This document shows, one piece after another, positions 1 through 5,687 of a DNA stretch of 7,645 nucleotides. Origin of the DNA: an uncultured Oscillospiraceae bacterium (lineage in GTDB: Bacteria; Bacillota; Clostridia; Oscillospirales; Oscillospiraceae). The position numbers were made by a program, and so were the translations under genes. The stretch covers positions 1-7,645 of the forward strand of contig CALWXY010000220.1 in the NCBI GenBank assembly GCA_944385595.1, given 5' to 3'. Every line of letters starts with the position of its first letter. The stretch's first letter is position 1. Under the pieces are notes generated by a model. It saw only the letters and a program-made list of their open reading frames with translations, did no database searches and was not told where the DNA came from.

Positions 1-356
1 GCGTATCACAGTACCAGCTCTCTATCGGGCGGCTATTTGGGGAATTCGGATAGCGCTCTCACCCCCGACCGCTCGGCCGCTCGCGCTCCCGGTTTTGGCA
101 GTTTAAGCCCCTCGCCCGGACGCCTTGGTGCCCAGACGAGTTAATAACCTTCTGCGTCTACCGCCGAGAGAGCGCCAAAGTTGACAACTCGGTAGCAGGC
201 GAGGCGCCCCGAAGTCGGAGTAGAAATTTGTCGAATTCCTCCCAAATCGAGCGCCTCGTGGCGCGGAGTGGGAGAGAGCGCTCTTCAATTCTAACGGCGC
301 CGTGTCGGCGGCGCTTAAAACTCGGATACGCGCAAAAAAGATTTCTTTTTGGAAGC
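1..356. other. Intergenic stretch with no recognisable gene
   Basis: I see no convincing gene here on either strand. Plus frame 1 is open from the window edge to a TAA at 142-144 followed at once by a second TAA. It would give a Ser/Gly/Pro-rich tail that matches no family I know, so it may or may not be the end of an upstream gene. A 61-codon minus-strand frame (288 to 103, TTG start) lacks a ribosome binding site. The stretch contains inverted-repeat fragments: 35-48 against 232-247, 200-207 against 251-258, and a small hairpin at 251-264. No tRNA, tmRNA, RNase P RNA or SRP RNA signature was found. A dispersed intergenic repeat or an unknown structured RNA is possible but unproven. Confidence 0.5.
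333..352 (-). repeat. Small A/T-rich hairpin next to the terminator-like hairpin
   Basis: On the plus strand AAAAAG (335-340) pairs with CTTTTT (345-350) around a 4-nt loop, and C333 can pair with G352 outside a mismatch. Read on the minus strand, the 3' arm is a T-run, which suits a secondary stop or 3'-end signal for the leftward gene. The A/T-run vocabulary matches that of the larger hairpin at 357-395. The stem is short and weak, so the functional reading is an inference. Confidence 0.35.
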
Positions 357-395
357 GCGAAACCCTTTTTCTTTCTAAAAGAAAAATGGTTTCGC
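357..395 (-). terminator. Terminator-like near-perfect hairpin
   Basis: This is a 39-nt inverted repeat with 18-nt arms and a 3-nt loop (375-377). The outer stem is 8 bp (GCGAAACC with GGTTTCGC), followed by one mismatch and a 9-bp A/T inner stem (TTTTTCTTT with AAAGAAAAA). It begins 13 nt beyond the stop codon of the minus-strand pyrophosphorylase gene, the right place for its transcription end. It is not a textbook rho-independent terminator, because the T-run lies inside the stem rather than after a GC stem. It could instead be a bidirectional terminator, an RNA 3'-end stabiliser or one copy of a dispersed palindrome. Confidence 0.55.
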
Positions 396-408
396 ATTAC
401 GTCCCCCG

Positions 409-1731
409 TTAGGACGAGGCCTCCAGCCTCGCGGCAAGCTTTATTAGCTCCCCGGCGAGGGCGGCGTCGCCGCGCTGCGCCGAGCATGATTCCAGCCTGA
501 GCGCGCTGCGCTGCGGGCTGGGCGATACGCGCACGCTCGCGCCGCCGCGCCTTATGACGAGGCCGTCGGCGAAGTCGGCGCCGGCCTCCATCGTCGCCTC
601 GGAGAGCAGCCGCATGAGCCGCGCCCTGTCGCGGCAGGGTATCTCGCCAAGCCGCTCGCCCTCCGGCGCGCTGCGCTCCGCGAGCGGCGCGCGCTCCGGT
701 GCTTTTTCCGCGTCCGGCGGCGCTATCACGCCGCCCGAGAGCGAGACGCCCCCGGCGACCTCGCCGCCCCGGCAGAGCACGACGCCGTCGAGCGAGCTGC
801 GCGCCCCGGCGGCCCCGCCGTCTATGACGCTGCGGCGCACCGAGGCGTGCGCGCACACGGCGCTGCCGGGGCTTATCGAGACCTCCGGGCCAATCTGTGC
901 GCCCTCGCCTATATAGACGCCCTCCGCCACCACGCACGGCGCCGTGAGGCGCGCGCTCTCCGGCACGCGCGAGGCGCAGAACATGCCGGGACTGATCTCC
1001 GGGTACGGGCAGCGCAGACGCAGCTCGCCGCGCAGCGCGTCGCGTGAGCAGCGGAGGTATTCCTCCGGCGTGCCGACGTCGCACCAGTAGCCCTCCGCCA
1101 GCTCGCCGCGCAGCAGAGCGCCCCGGCGCAGCAGCTCCGGGAAGAGGTCTTTGCCGAAATCGTACTCCCGCCCCGGCGGCACGGCCTCTATCGCCTCCGG
1201 CGAGAGGATGTATATGCCGGTGTTCACTCGGTTCGTCACGACGCGGCTCCAGTCCGGCTTCTCGATGAAGCCGCTGACGCGCCCGGCGGCGTCGGTCAGC
1301 ACCAGGCCGTAGCGCAGCGGGTCGCTGCGCTCGGCGAGCGCCATGGTCACGGCGGCGCCGCTCGCGCGGTGCTTCGCCATCAGGGAGGCGAGGTCGAAAT
1401 CGCAGGCGGCGTCGCCGCTTATGACGAGCACCGGCTCGCCTCCGGCGAAATCGAGGCAGCGGCGCACGCCGCCGGCGGTGCCGAGCGGCTCGCGCTCGAG
1501 CGAGTAGACTATAGAGACGCCGAAGCCGCGCCCGTCGCCGAAATGCGAGCGTATCGCCTCCGGGCGCGAGCAGAGCGTGACGCACAGCTCGTCGAAGCCG
1601 TGCGAGCGCAGAAGCTCGACTATATGCTCCATCAGCGGCCTGCCGAGCAGGCGCGCCATGGGCTTGGGACAGCCGGAGCTGACAGGGCGCAGACGCTTGC
1701 CCTCGCCCCCGGCCATGATTATCGCTTTCAT
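409..1731 (-). CDS. Nucleotide-sugar pyrophosphorylase (mannose-1-phosphate guanylyltransferase-like) with degenerate C-terminal domain
   Basis: This 440-residue cytoplasmic enzyme is expected to join a sugar-1-phosphate to an NTP, releasing pyrophosphate, for cell-surface glycan precursors. The nucleotidyltransferase signature spans residues 6-25 (GGEGKRLRP then PKPM). Other family motifs are GTAGG at 84-88, SGD at 105-107 with metal-binding D107, EKP at 157-159, NTGIYIL at 170-176 and CDVGTPEEY at 217-225. Hexapeptide-like repeats of a left-handed beta-helix follow at about 255-338. Residues about 362-438 resemble the last domain of phosphomannomutase in bifunctional relatives of roughly 800 residues, but the three catalytic mutase domains are absent. 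The ATG is preceded by GGAGGGA (1742-1736), 4 nt away. The gene is divergent from gdpP and appears monocistronic; I found no convincing promoter. The fold is sure, but the sugar and nucleotide are not; a mannose/GTP reading rests on family likeness. Confidence 0.9.
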   Translation of the reverse strand: MKAIIMAGGEGKRLRPVSSGCPKPMARLLGRPLMEHIVELLRSHGFDELCVTLCSRPEAIRSHFGDGRGFGVSIVYSLEREPLGTAGGVRRCLDFAGGEPVLVISGDAACDFDLASLMAKHRASGAAVTMALAERSDPLRYGLVLTDAAGRVSGFIEKPDWSRVVTNRVNTGIYILSPEAIEAVPPGREYDFGKDLFPELLRRGALLRGELAEGYWCDVGTPEEYLRCSRDALRGELRLRCPYPEISPGMFCASRVPESARLTAPCVVAEGVYIGEGAQIGPEVSISPGSAVCAHASVRRSVIDGGAAGARSSLDGVVLCRGGEVAGGVSLSGGVIAPPDAEKAPERAPLAERSAPEGERLGEIPCRDRARLMRLLSEATMEAGADFADGLVIRRGGASVRVSPSPQRSALRLESCSAQRGDAALAGELIKLAARLEASS

Positions 1732-1803
1732 TTTATCCCTCCGCGAAAAGTATCTCCGCGCGCGGGTAAAATAAACGCCGCCGGGATAAAGGGAAAATTA
1801 ACA

Positions 1804-1832
1804 TTGTCATCGGCTGCGTTATTTGGTATAAT
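1804..1832 (+). promoter_or_regulatory. Sigma-A type promoter for the gdpP operon
   Basis: The -35 box TTGTCA (1804-1809) matches 5 of 6 consensus bases. A 17-nt spacer leads to a perfect -10 box TATAAT (1827-1832), preceded by TGG (1824-1826), which makes an extended -10. Transcription should start near 1838-1841, leaving a leader of about 30 nt before the gdpP start. This strong housekeeping promoter probably serves the whole downstream gene row, since no terminator interrupts it. Confidence 0.85.
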
Positions 1833-1860
1833 AATGTGTATTTCAAAATGTCTGCATGGG

Positions 1861-1867
1861 GGAGGAG
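1861..1867 (+). promoter_or_regulatory. Ribosome binding site that fixes the gdpP start
   Basis: The sequence GGAGGAG precedes the GTG at 1872, with 6 nt between the GGAGG core and the start. The upstream in-frame ATG at 1836 lies between the -10 box and the expected transcription start, so it would not be in the mRNA. The GTG is therefore the better start. Confidence 0.85.
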
Positions 1868-1871
1868 CACA

Positions 1872-3860
1872 GTGAACAACAAGATACAGAGATTTATAGA
1901 GCCGAATACCCGCTTCTACCTCGCGGTGATGCTCATATTCGCCGTCGCCTCCTTTTTCTTCGACGTGCGCCTCGCGCAGGCGGAGCTGGCCGTGCTGGCG
2001 CTGCTGGTGATATATTCGTTCATCATGTCCCGCAGGAAGCGGCGCGAGCTGGTCGCCTATATAGACTCCATCACCTACGATGTCCAGAACGCGAAAAACG
2101 ACACGCTGCTCAATTTCCCGCTGCCCATGGTCGTCTTTAAGCTCGACGACAGACAGATCATCTGGGGCAACCAGGTGTTTTTCAACATCTGCGGCGTCAA
2201 AAGGCCGAGCTTCGAGTCGCGCATGACCGACCTCGTGCCCGACTTCTCCGACAAGTGGCTGAAGGAGGGCAAAAGCCAGTTCCCCGGCACGCTCACCGTC
2301 AGCGGGCGCAAATACCAGATCCACGGCAACATCGTCCACAGCGCCAAGGACACCGAGCAGGGCTTCATGGGCATCACCTACTGGGTCGACGTCACGGAGT
2401 ACGACAACATCCGCCTCGAGTACCAGAACTCCCGACCCATAGTCGCAGTCATAGCGCTCGACAACCTCGACGAGCTGATAAAAAACCTGCCCGACCGCGG
2501 CAAAAACGACATCCGCGCCCAGCTCGACGACAAGATTACCCAGTGGAGCGACGGAAAAGGCGGCTTCGTGCGCCGCATCGAGCGCGACAGATACCTCTTC
2601 GTCTTCGAGGCCCGCTACCTTGAGAAGATGACCGCCGAGAAATTCAGCCTCGTCGAGGACGCGCACAGCGTCATAAATCCCAGCGGCATACACGCGACGG
2701 TGAGCATAGGCATAGGGCGCGACGGCGCGGACTACGCCGAGAACTACCACTTCGCCGCCCTCGCCATAGAGATGGCGCTCTCGCGCGGCGGCGACCAGGC
2801 CGTCATCAAAAACCGCTTCACCTTCGAGTTCTTCGGCGGGCGCGGCGCCGAGGTCGAGACCCGCACCAAGGTTCGCAGCCGCGTCATGGCAAACGCCCTC
2901 AACGAGATGATCGCCGACTCCTCGCAGGTCTTCGTCATGGGCCACAAGCACGCCGACCTCGACGCCATAGGCTCCGCCACCGGCATATGCTGCATAGCCC
3001 GAAAAAACGGCAAGAAATACCACATAGTCGTCGACCCGGAGATCAACGCCGCAAAGAGCCTCATCAATATGCTCAAGGCCGAGCCGGAGTACAAGGACGT
3101 GTTCATCACCCCGAACGAGGCCATACTCAAGGCCGACGGGCGCTGCCTGCTGGTCGTCGTCGACACCAACCGCCCCGAGCAGGTCGAGGACGAGAACCTG
3201 CTGCTCACCTGCAACCGCGTCGCCGTCATCGACCACCACCGCCGTGCGGCGACATATATAGAAAACCCCGTGCTCACGCTCTACGAGCCATACGCCTCCT
3301 CCGTCTGCGAGCTGGTGGCGGAGCTGCTGCAGGAGGTCGTGGAGCAGTCGGATATACTGCTGTGCGAGGCCGAGGCCATGATGGCCGGCATAGTGCTCGA
3401 CACCAAGAGCTTCACCATCCGCACCGGCGAGCGCACCTTCGACGCCGCGGCCTTCCTGCGCCGCGCGGGGGCCGACACCGTCGACGTCAAGCGCCTGCTG
3501 CAGACGGATTTCGCCAGCACCGTCGAGCGCTACACCATAATGCAGAGCGCCAAGATCTACCGCGACAGCATAGCCGTGAGCGCGATGAAGGAGCCGCAGG
3601 ACCGCGTCGTCGCCGCGCAGGCGGCGGATGAGCTGCTGAACATCTCCGGCGTGGAGGCGTCCATCGTATTGTTCCCGACGGCGGACGGCGGAGTCACCAT
3701 CTCGGCGCGGAGCATAGGCAATATAAACGTCCAGGTGCTGCTTGAGCAGCTCGGCGGCGGCGGCAACAACGCCGCGGCTGGAGCTCAGCTCAAAAACACC
3801 GATCTGCGCGACGCCGTGAACCGGCTGCTCGCGGCCATAGACAAATATTTGGATGAATAA
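1872..3860 (+). CDS. gdpP: Cyclic-di-AMP phosphodiesterase GdpP (DHH/DHHA1 family)
   Basis: GdpP is a membrane-anchored enzyme that hydrolyses the second messenger c-di-AMP to pApA, thereby influencing potassium and osmotic balance and cell-wall stress responses. From the GTG start it has 662 residues, close to the 659 of Bacillus subtilis GdpP (YybT). Two membrane segments (about 15-30 and 36-52) are followed by a PAS-like domain (about 75-175) and a degenerate GGDEF domain (about 188-313) that lacks the cyclase motif. The DHH domain shows H358, D362 and D364 (GHKHADLDAIG), D431 (VVVDTN), D454-H455-H456 and D510 (IVLDTKS), all expected metal-binding positions. The DHHA1 glycine loop at 628-637 reads GGGGNNAAAG, with Asn where the family usually has His. 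The gene leads the operon and lies 18 nt before rplI, as in other Firmicutes. Confidence 0.96.
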   Translation: MNNKIQRFIEPNTRFYLAVMLIFAVASFFFDVRLAQAELAVLALLVIYSFIMSRRKRRELVAYIDSITYDVQNAKNDTLLNFPLPMVVFKLDDRQIIWGNQVFFNICGVKRPSFESRMTDLVPDFSDKWLKEGKSQFPGTLTVSGRKYQIHGNIVHSAKDTEQGFMGITYWVDVTEYDNIRLEYQNSRPIVAVIALDNLDELIKNLPDRGKNDIRAQLDDKITQWSDGKGGFVRRIERDRYLFVFEARYLEKMTAEKFSLVEDAHSVINPSGIHATVSIGIGRDGADYAENYHFAALAIEMALSRGGDQAVIKNRFTFEFFGGRGAEVETRTKVRSRVMANALNEMIADSSQVFVMGHKHADLDAIGSATGICCIARKNGKKYHIVVDPEINAAKSLINMLKAEPEYKDVFITPNEAILKADGRCLLVVVDTNRPEQVEDENLLLTCNRVAVIDHHRRAATYIENPVLTLYEPYASSVCELVAELLQEVVEQSDILLCEAEAMMAGIVLDTKSFTIRTGERTFDAAAFLRRAGADTVDVKRLLQTDFASTVERYTIMQSAKIYRDSIAVSAMKEPQDRVVAAQAADELLNISGVEASIVLFPTADGGVTISARSIGNINVQVLLEQLGGGGNNAAAGAQLKNTDLRDAVNRLLAAIDKYLDE

Positions 3861-3878
3861 CGAAAGGAAAGATATAAT

Positions 3879-4328
3879 ATGAAAGTCATATTCCAGGCCG
3901 ACGTGAAGGGCAAAGGCAAAAAGGGTGAGCTGAAAGAGGTGTCCGACGGCTACGCCCGCAACTTCCTGCTGCCGAAAAAGCTCGCCGTCGAGGCGACGGC
4001 GGATAACCTCAACACCATGCGCCTGCGCGAGAAGGCCAGAGCCAAGCAGATGGCCGAGGAGAAGGCCGCCGCCGAGGAGACCGCCAAGAAGCTCGAGGGC
4101 ATAGTCGTCAAAATAAGCGCCAGAGCAGGCGCGGGCGGCAAGCTCTTCGGCTCCATCACCTCGAAGGAGATCTCCGAGGCGCTGCAGAGCCAGTTCGGCA
4201 TAAACATTGAGAAGAACAAAATCGTCCAGGCCGAGCCGATAAAGGGCTTCGGCACATTTTCCATAAAATGCAAGCTCGGCTACGAGGTGACGGGCACCGT
4301 GAACGTCGTCGTCGCGGAGGAGAAATAA
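3879..4328 (+). CDS. rplI: 50S ribosomal protein bL9
   Basis: bL9 binds 23S rRNA near the L1 stalk and helps maintain reading frame. The 149 residues match the usual length of about 148. The N-terminal rRNA-binding domain carries the family signature (about 13-36: GKKGELKEVSDGYARNFLLP), followed by a long charged, Ala/Glu/Lys-rich connecting helix (about 43-75) and the C-terminal domain with GSITSKEI near residues 91-98. The ATG lies 18 nt after the gdpP stop and is preceded by AAAGGAAAG (3863-3871). The TATAAT immediately before the ATG is too close to act as this gene's own promoter. Its place between gdpP and dnaB matches the yybT-rplI-dnaC order of B. subtilis. Six of its ten Ile codons are AUA, which is striking for a ribosomal protein gene. 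Confidence 0.98.
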   Translation: MKVIFQADVKGKGKKGELKEVSDGYARNFLLPKKLAVEATADNLNTMRLREKARAKQMAEEKAAAEETAKKLEGIVVKISARAGAGGKLFGSITSKEISEALQSQFGINIEKNKIVQAEPIKGFGTFSIKCKLGYEVTGTVNVVVAEEK

Positions 4329-4332
4329 GAGC

Positions 4333-4337
4333 GGAGG
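4333..4337 (+). promoter_or_regulatory. Ribosome binding site supporting a TTG start for dnaB
   Basis: GGAGG lies 9 nt before the TTG at 4347. The first in-frame ATG (4371, residue 9) has no comparable site in front of it, so the TTG is preferred. Confidence 0.75.
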
Positions 4338-4346
4338 CGAAGCGAC

Positions 4347-5687
4347 TTGGATGAGCTTCTGGGCAGACGTATGCCCCACAGCGCCGAGGCTGAGCAGGCG
4401 GTCATAGGCTCCATGCTCATTGACCCCCAGTGCATATCCGAGGTGATAGACAAGGTCCGCGCTCAGGACTTCTATATCCAGGCCAACCGGGACATATTCG
4501 AGACCATGTTCACCATGTTCTCCTACAGCCAGACCATAGACCCCGTGACCGTGCTCGACCAGATGCGCGTGCGCGGCGTCATCAGGGACGACTCGCAGAA
4601 ATACGTCGCGGAGCTGATGGAGGTCACGCCGACTGCGGCGAATGTCCTCAAATACGCCGCCATAGTGCGCGACAAGGCGCTGATGCGCTCGCTCGCCGAG
4701 GTGGCGAACGACATAAGCACCATGGTGTTCGACGGCGCGGGCGAGGCCGACGTCATGCTCGAGGCCGCCGAGCGGCGCATATACGCGCTGCGCCAGGGGC
4801 GCAATATCGGCGGACTCACGCACATAGCCGCCATACTGCCATCGGTCTACGAGCGCATATCCGAGGCCGCGACCAGCGGCAGCAGGATACCCGGCCTCAG
4901 CACCGGCCTCTACGACCTCGACGACGCCATAATGGGCCTCAACAAGGGCGACCTAATCCTCATAGCCGCCCGACCCGGCATGGGCAAGACCAGTATCGCG
5001 CTGAACATCGCCATGCACGTCGGCAAGCACTCCGGCGCGGCGGTGGCGGTGTTCTCGCTCGAGATGTCGAAGGAGCAGCTCGTGTCGCGCCTGCTCTCCG
5101 GCGAGAGCCTGGTCGACGGCCAGAAGCTCCACACCGGCGAGCTCAGCGCCGACGAGTGGCGCCGCGTAACCGCGGCGGCCTCGACGCTCAGCTCGGCGGA
5201 CATCAGGGTCGACGACAACCCCAGCCTCTCCGTCGCCGACATGAACGCCCAGTGCCGCAGAATAGATAAGCTCGGCCTCGTCGTCATCGACTATCTGCAG
5301 CTGATGCAGTCCTCCGGCTCCGGGCGGAGCTACGCCTCCGAGAGCCGCACCCAGGTCGTCAGCGACATAAGCCGTATGCTTAAAATAATGGCCAAGGAGC
5401 TGAACGTGCCGGTCATCTGCCTCAGCCAGCTCTCGCGCGCCAACGAGGGCAGGACGAACAAGCGCCCCATGCTCTCAGATCTGCGCGAGTCCGGCGCAAT
5501 AGAGCAGGACGCCGACATAGTCATCGGCCTCTACCGCGACGGGTACTATAACCCGGAGGTGGAAAACCCCAACCTCGCCGAGGCCATACTGCTCAAAAAC
5601 CGCCACGGCCAGGTCGGCACCATACCGCTGATGTGGCTGCCTGAATACACGACCTACAGCAACGCGGAGCAGCGCTATGACGAGTAG
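4347..5687 (+). CDS. dnaB: Replicative DNA helicase DnaB (DnaC in B. subtilis)
   Basis: This is the hexameric 5'-3' helicase that unwinds DNA at the replication fork and recruits primase. The 446 residues match the family. The N-terminal primase-interacting domain begins with the typical PHSAEAEQAVIGSML (residues 10-24) and extends to about 100. A linker leads to the RecA-like ATPase domain. This has Walker A ARPGMGKT (208-215, K214 and T215), catalytic Glu E239 in FSLEMSKEQ, Walker B LVVIDY (311-316, D315), the SQLSR motif (360-364), the conserved SDLRESGAIEQDAD segment (377-390) and a likely arginine finger R419 in LKNRHG. Nothing suggests an intein or damage. Its final 11 nt overlap tilS, implying coupled translation. 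Of its 32 Ile codons 21 are AUA. A TTG start is notable for such an essential gene. Confidence 0.98.
   Translation: MDELLGRRMPHSAEAEQAVIGSMLIDPQCISEVIDKVRAQDFYIQANRDIFETMFTMFSYSQTIDPVTVLDQMRVRGVIRDDSQKYVAELMEVTPTAANVLKYAAIVRDKALMRSLAEVANDISTMVFDGAGEADVMLEAAERRIYALRQGRNIGGLTHIAAILPSVYERISEAATSGSRIPGLSTGLYDLDDAIMGLNKGDLILIAARPGMGKTSIALNIAMHVGKHSGAAVAVFSLEMSKEQLVSRLLSGESLVDGQKLHTGELSADEWRRVTAAASTLSSADIRVDDNPSLSVADMNAQCRRIDKLGLVVIDYLQLMQSSGSGRSYASESRTQVVSDISRMLKIMAKELNVPVICLSQLSRANEGRTNKRPMLSDLRESGAIEQDADIVIGLYRDGYYNPEVENPNLAEAILLKNRHGQVGTIPLMWLPEYTTYSNAEQRYDE

Noticed and set aside
181..209. A perfect TTGACA (-35 box) at 181-186.
   Set aside because: The position 17 nt downstream is GGCGCC, with no -10-like sequence at usual spacing and no gene follows on the plus strand.
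1..300. A standard structured RNA (tRNA, tmRNA, RNase P RNA, SRP RNA) in the leading region.
   Set aside because: None of the hallmark motifs, such as a TTCGANTC T-loop, a CCA-ended acceptor stem or the RNase P conserved core, was seen.
228..500. A 90-codon plus-strand frame across the hairpin and the end of the pyrophosphorylase gene.
   Set aside because: It runs through the palindrome and antisense to a real gene, has no good ribosome binding site and shows no recognisable motif.
158..1585. A 475-codon minus-strand frame overlapping the pyrophosphorylase gene in another frame.
   Set aside because: It is extremely Arg/Ala-rich with no domain, whereas the overlapping frame has a full set of nucleotidyltransferase motifs.
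1732..1835. A leftward promoter for the pyrophosphorylase gene.
   Set aside because: Several T/A-rich hexamers occur (such as TATTTT), but none is paired with a good -35 box at proper spacing, so I could not place it.
1836..1871. The upstream ATG as gdpP start, adding 12 residues.
   Set aside because: It sits between the -10 box and the expected transcription start, and the GTG at 1872 has an excellent Shine-Dalgarno sequence and gives a family-typical length.
3849..3878. TATAAT just before the rplI ATG with a weak TTGGAT 18 nt upstream.
   Set aside because: Transcription would begin inside rplI, the -35 box is poor, and the region serves as the ribosome binding and start region.
1728..4823. 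A 1031-codon open frame on the minus strand beneath gdpP, rplI and dnaB.
   Set aside because: It is antisense to three unmistakable genes, matches no family I recognise and has an odd His/Val/Asp/Gly-rich composition. Long antisense frames are common in GC-rich DNA with biased codons.
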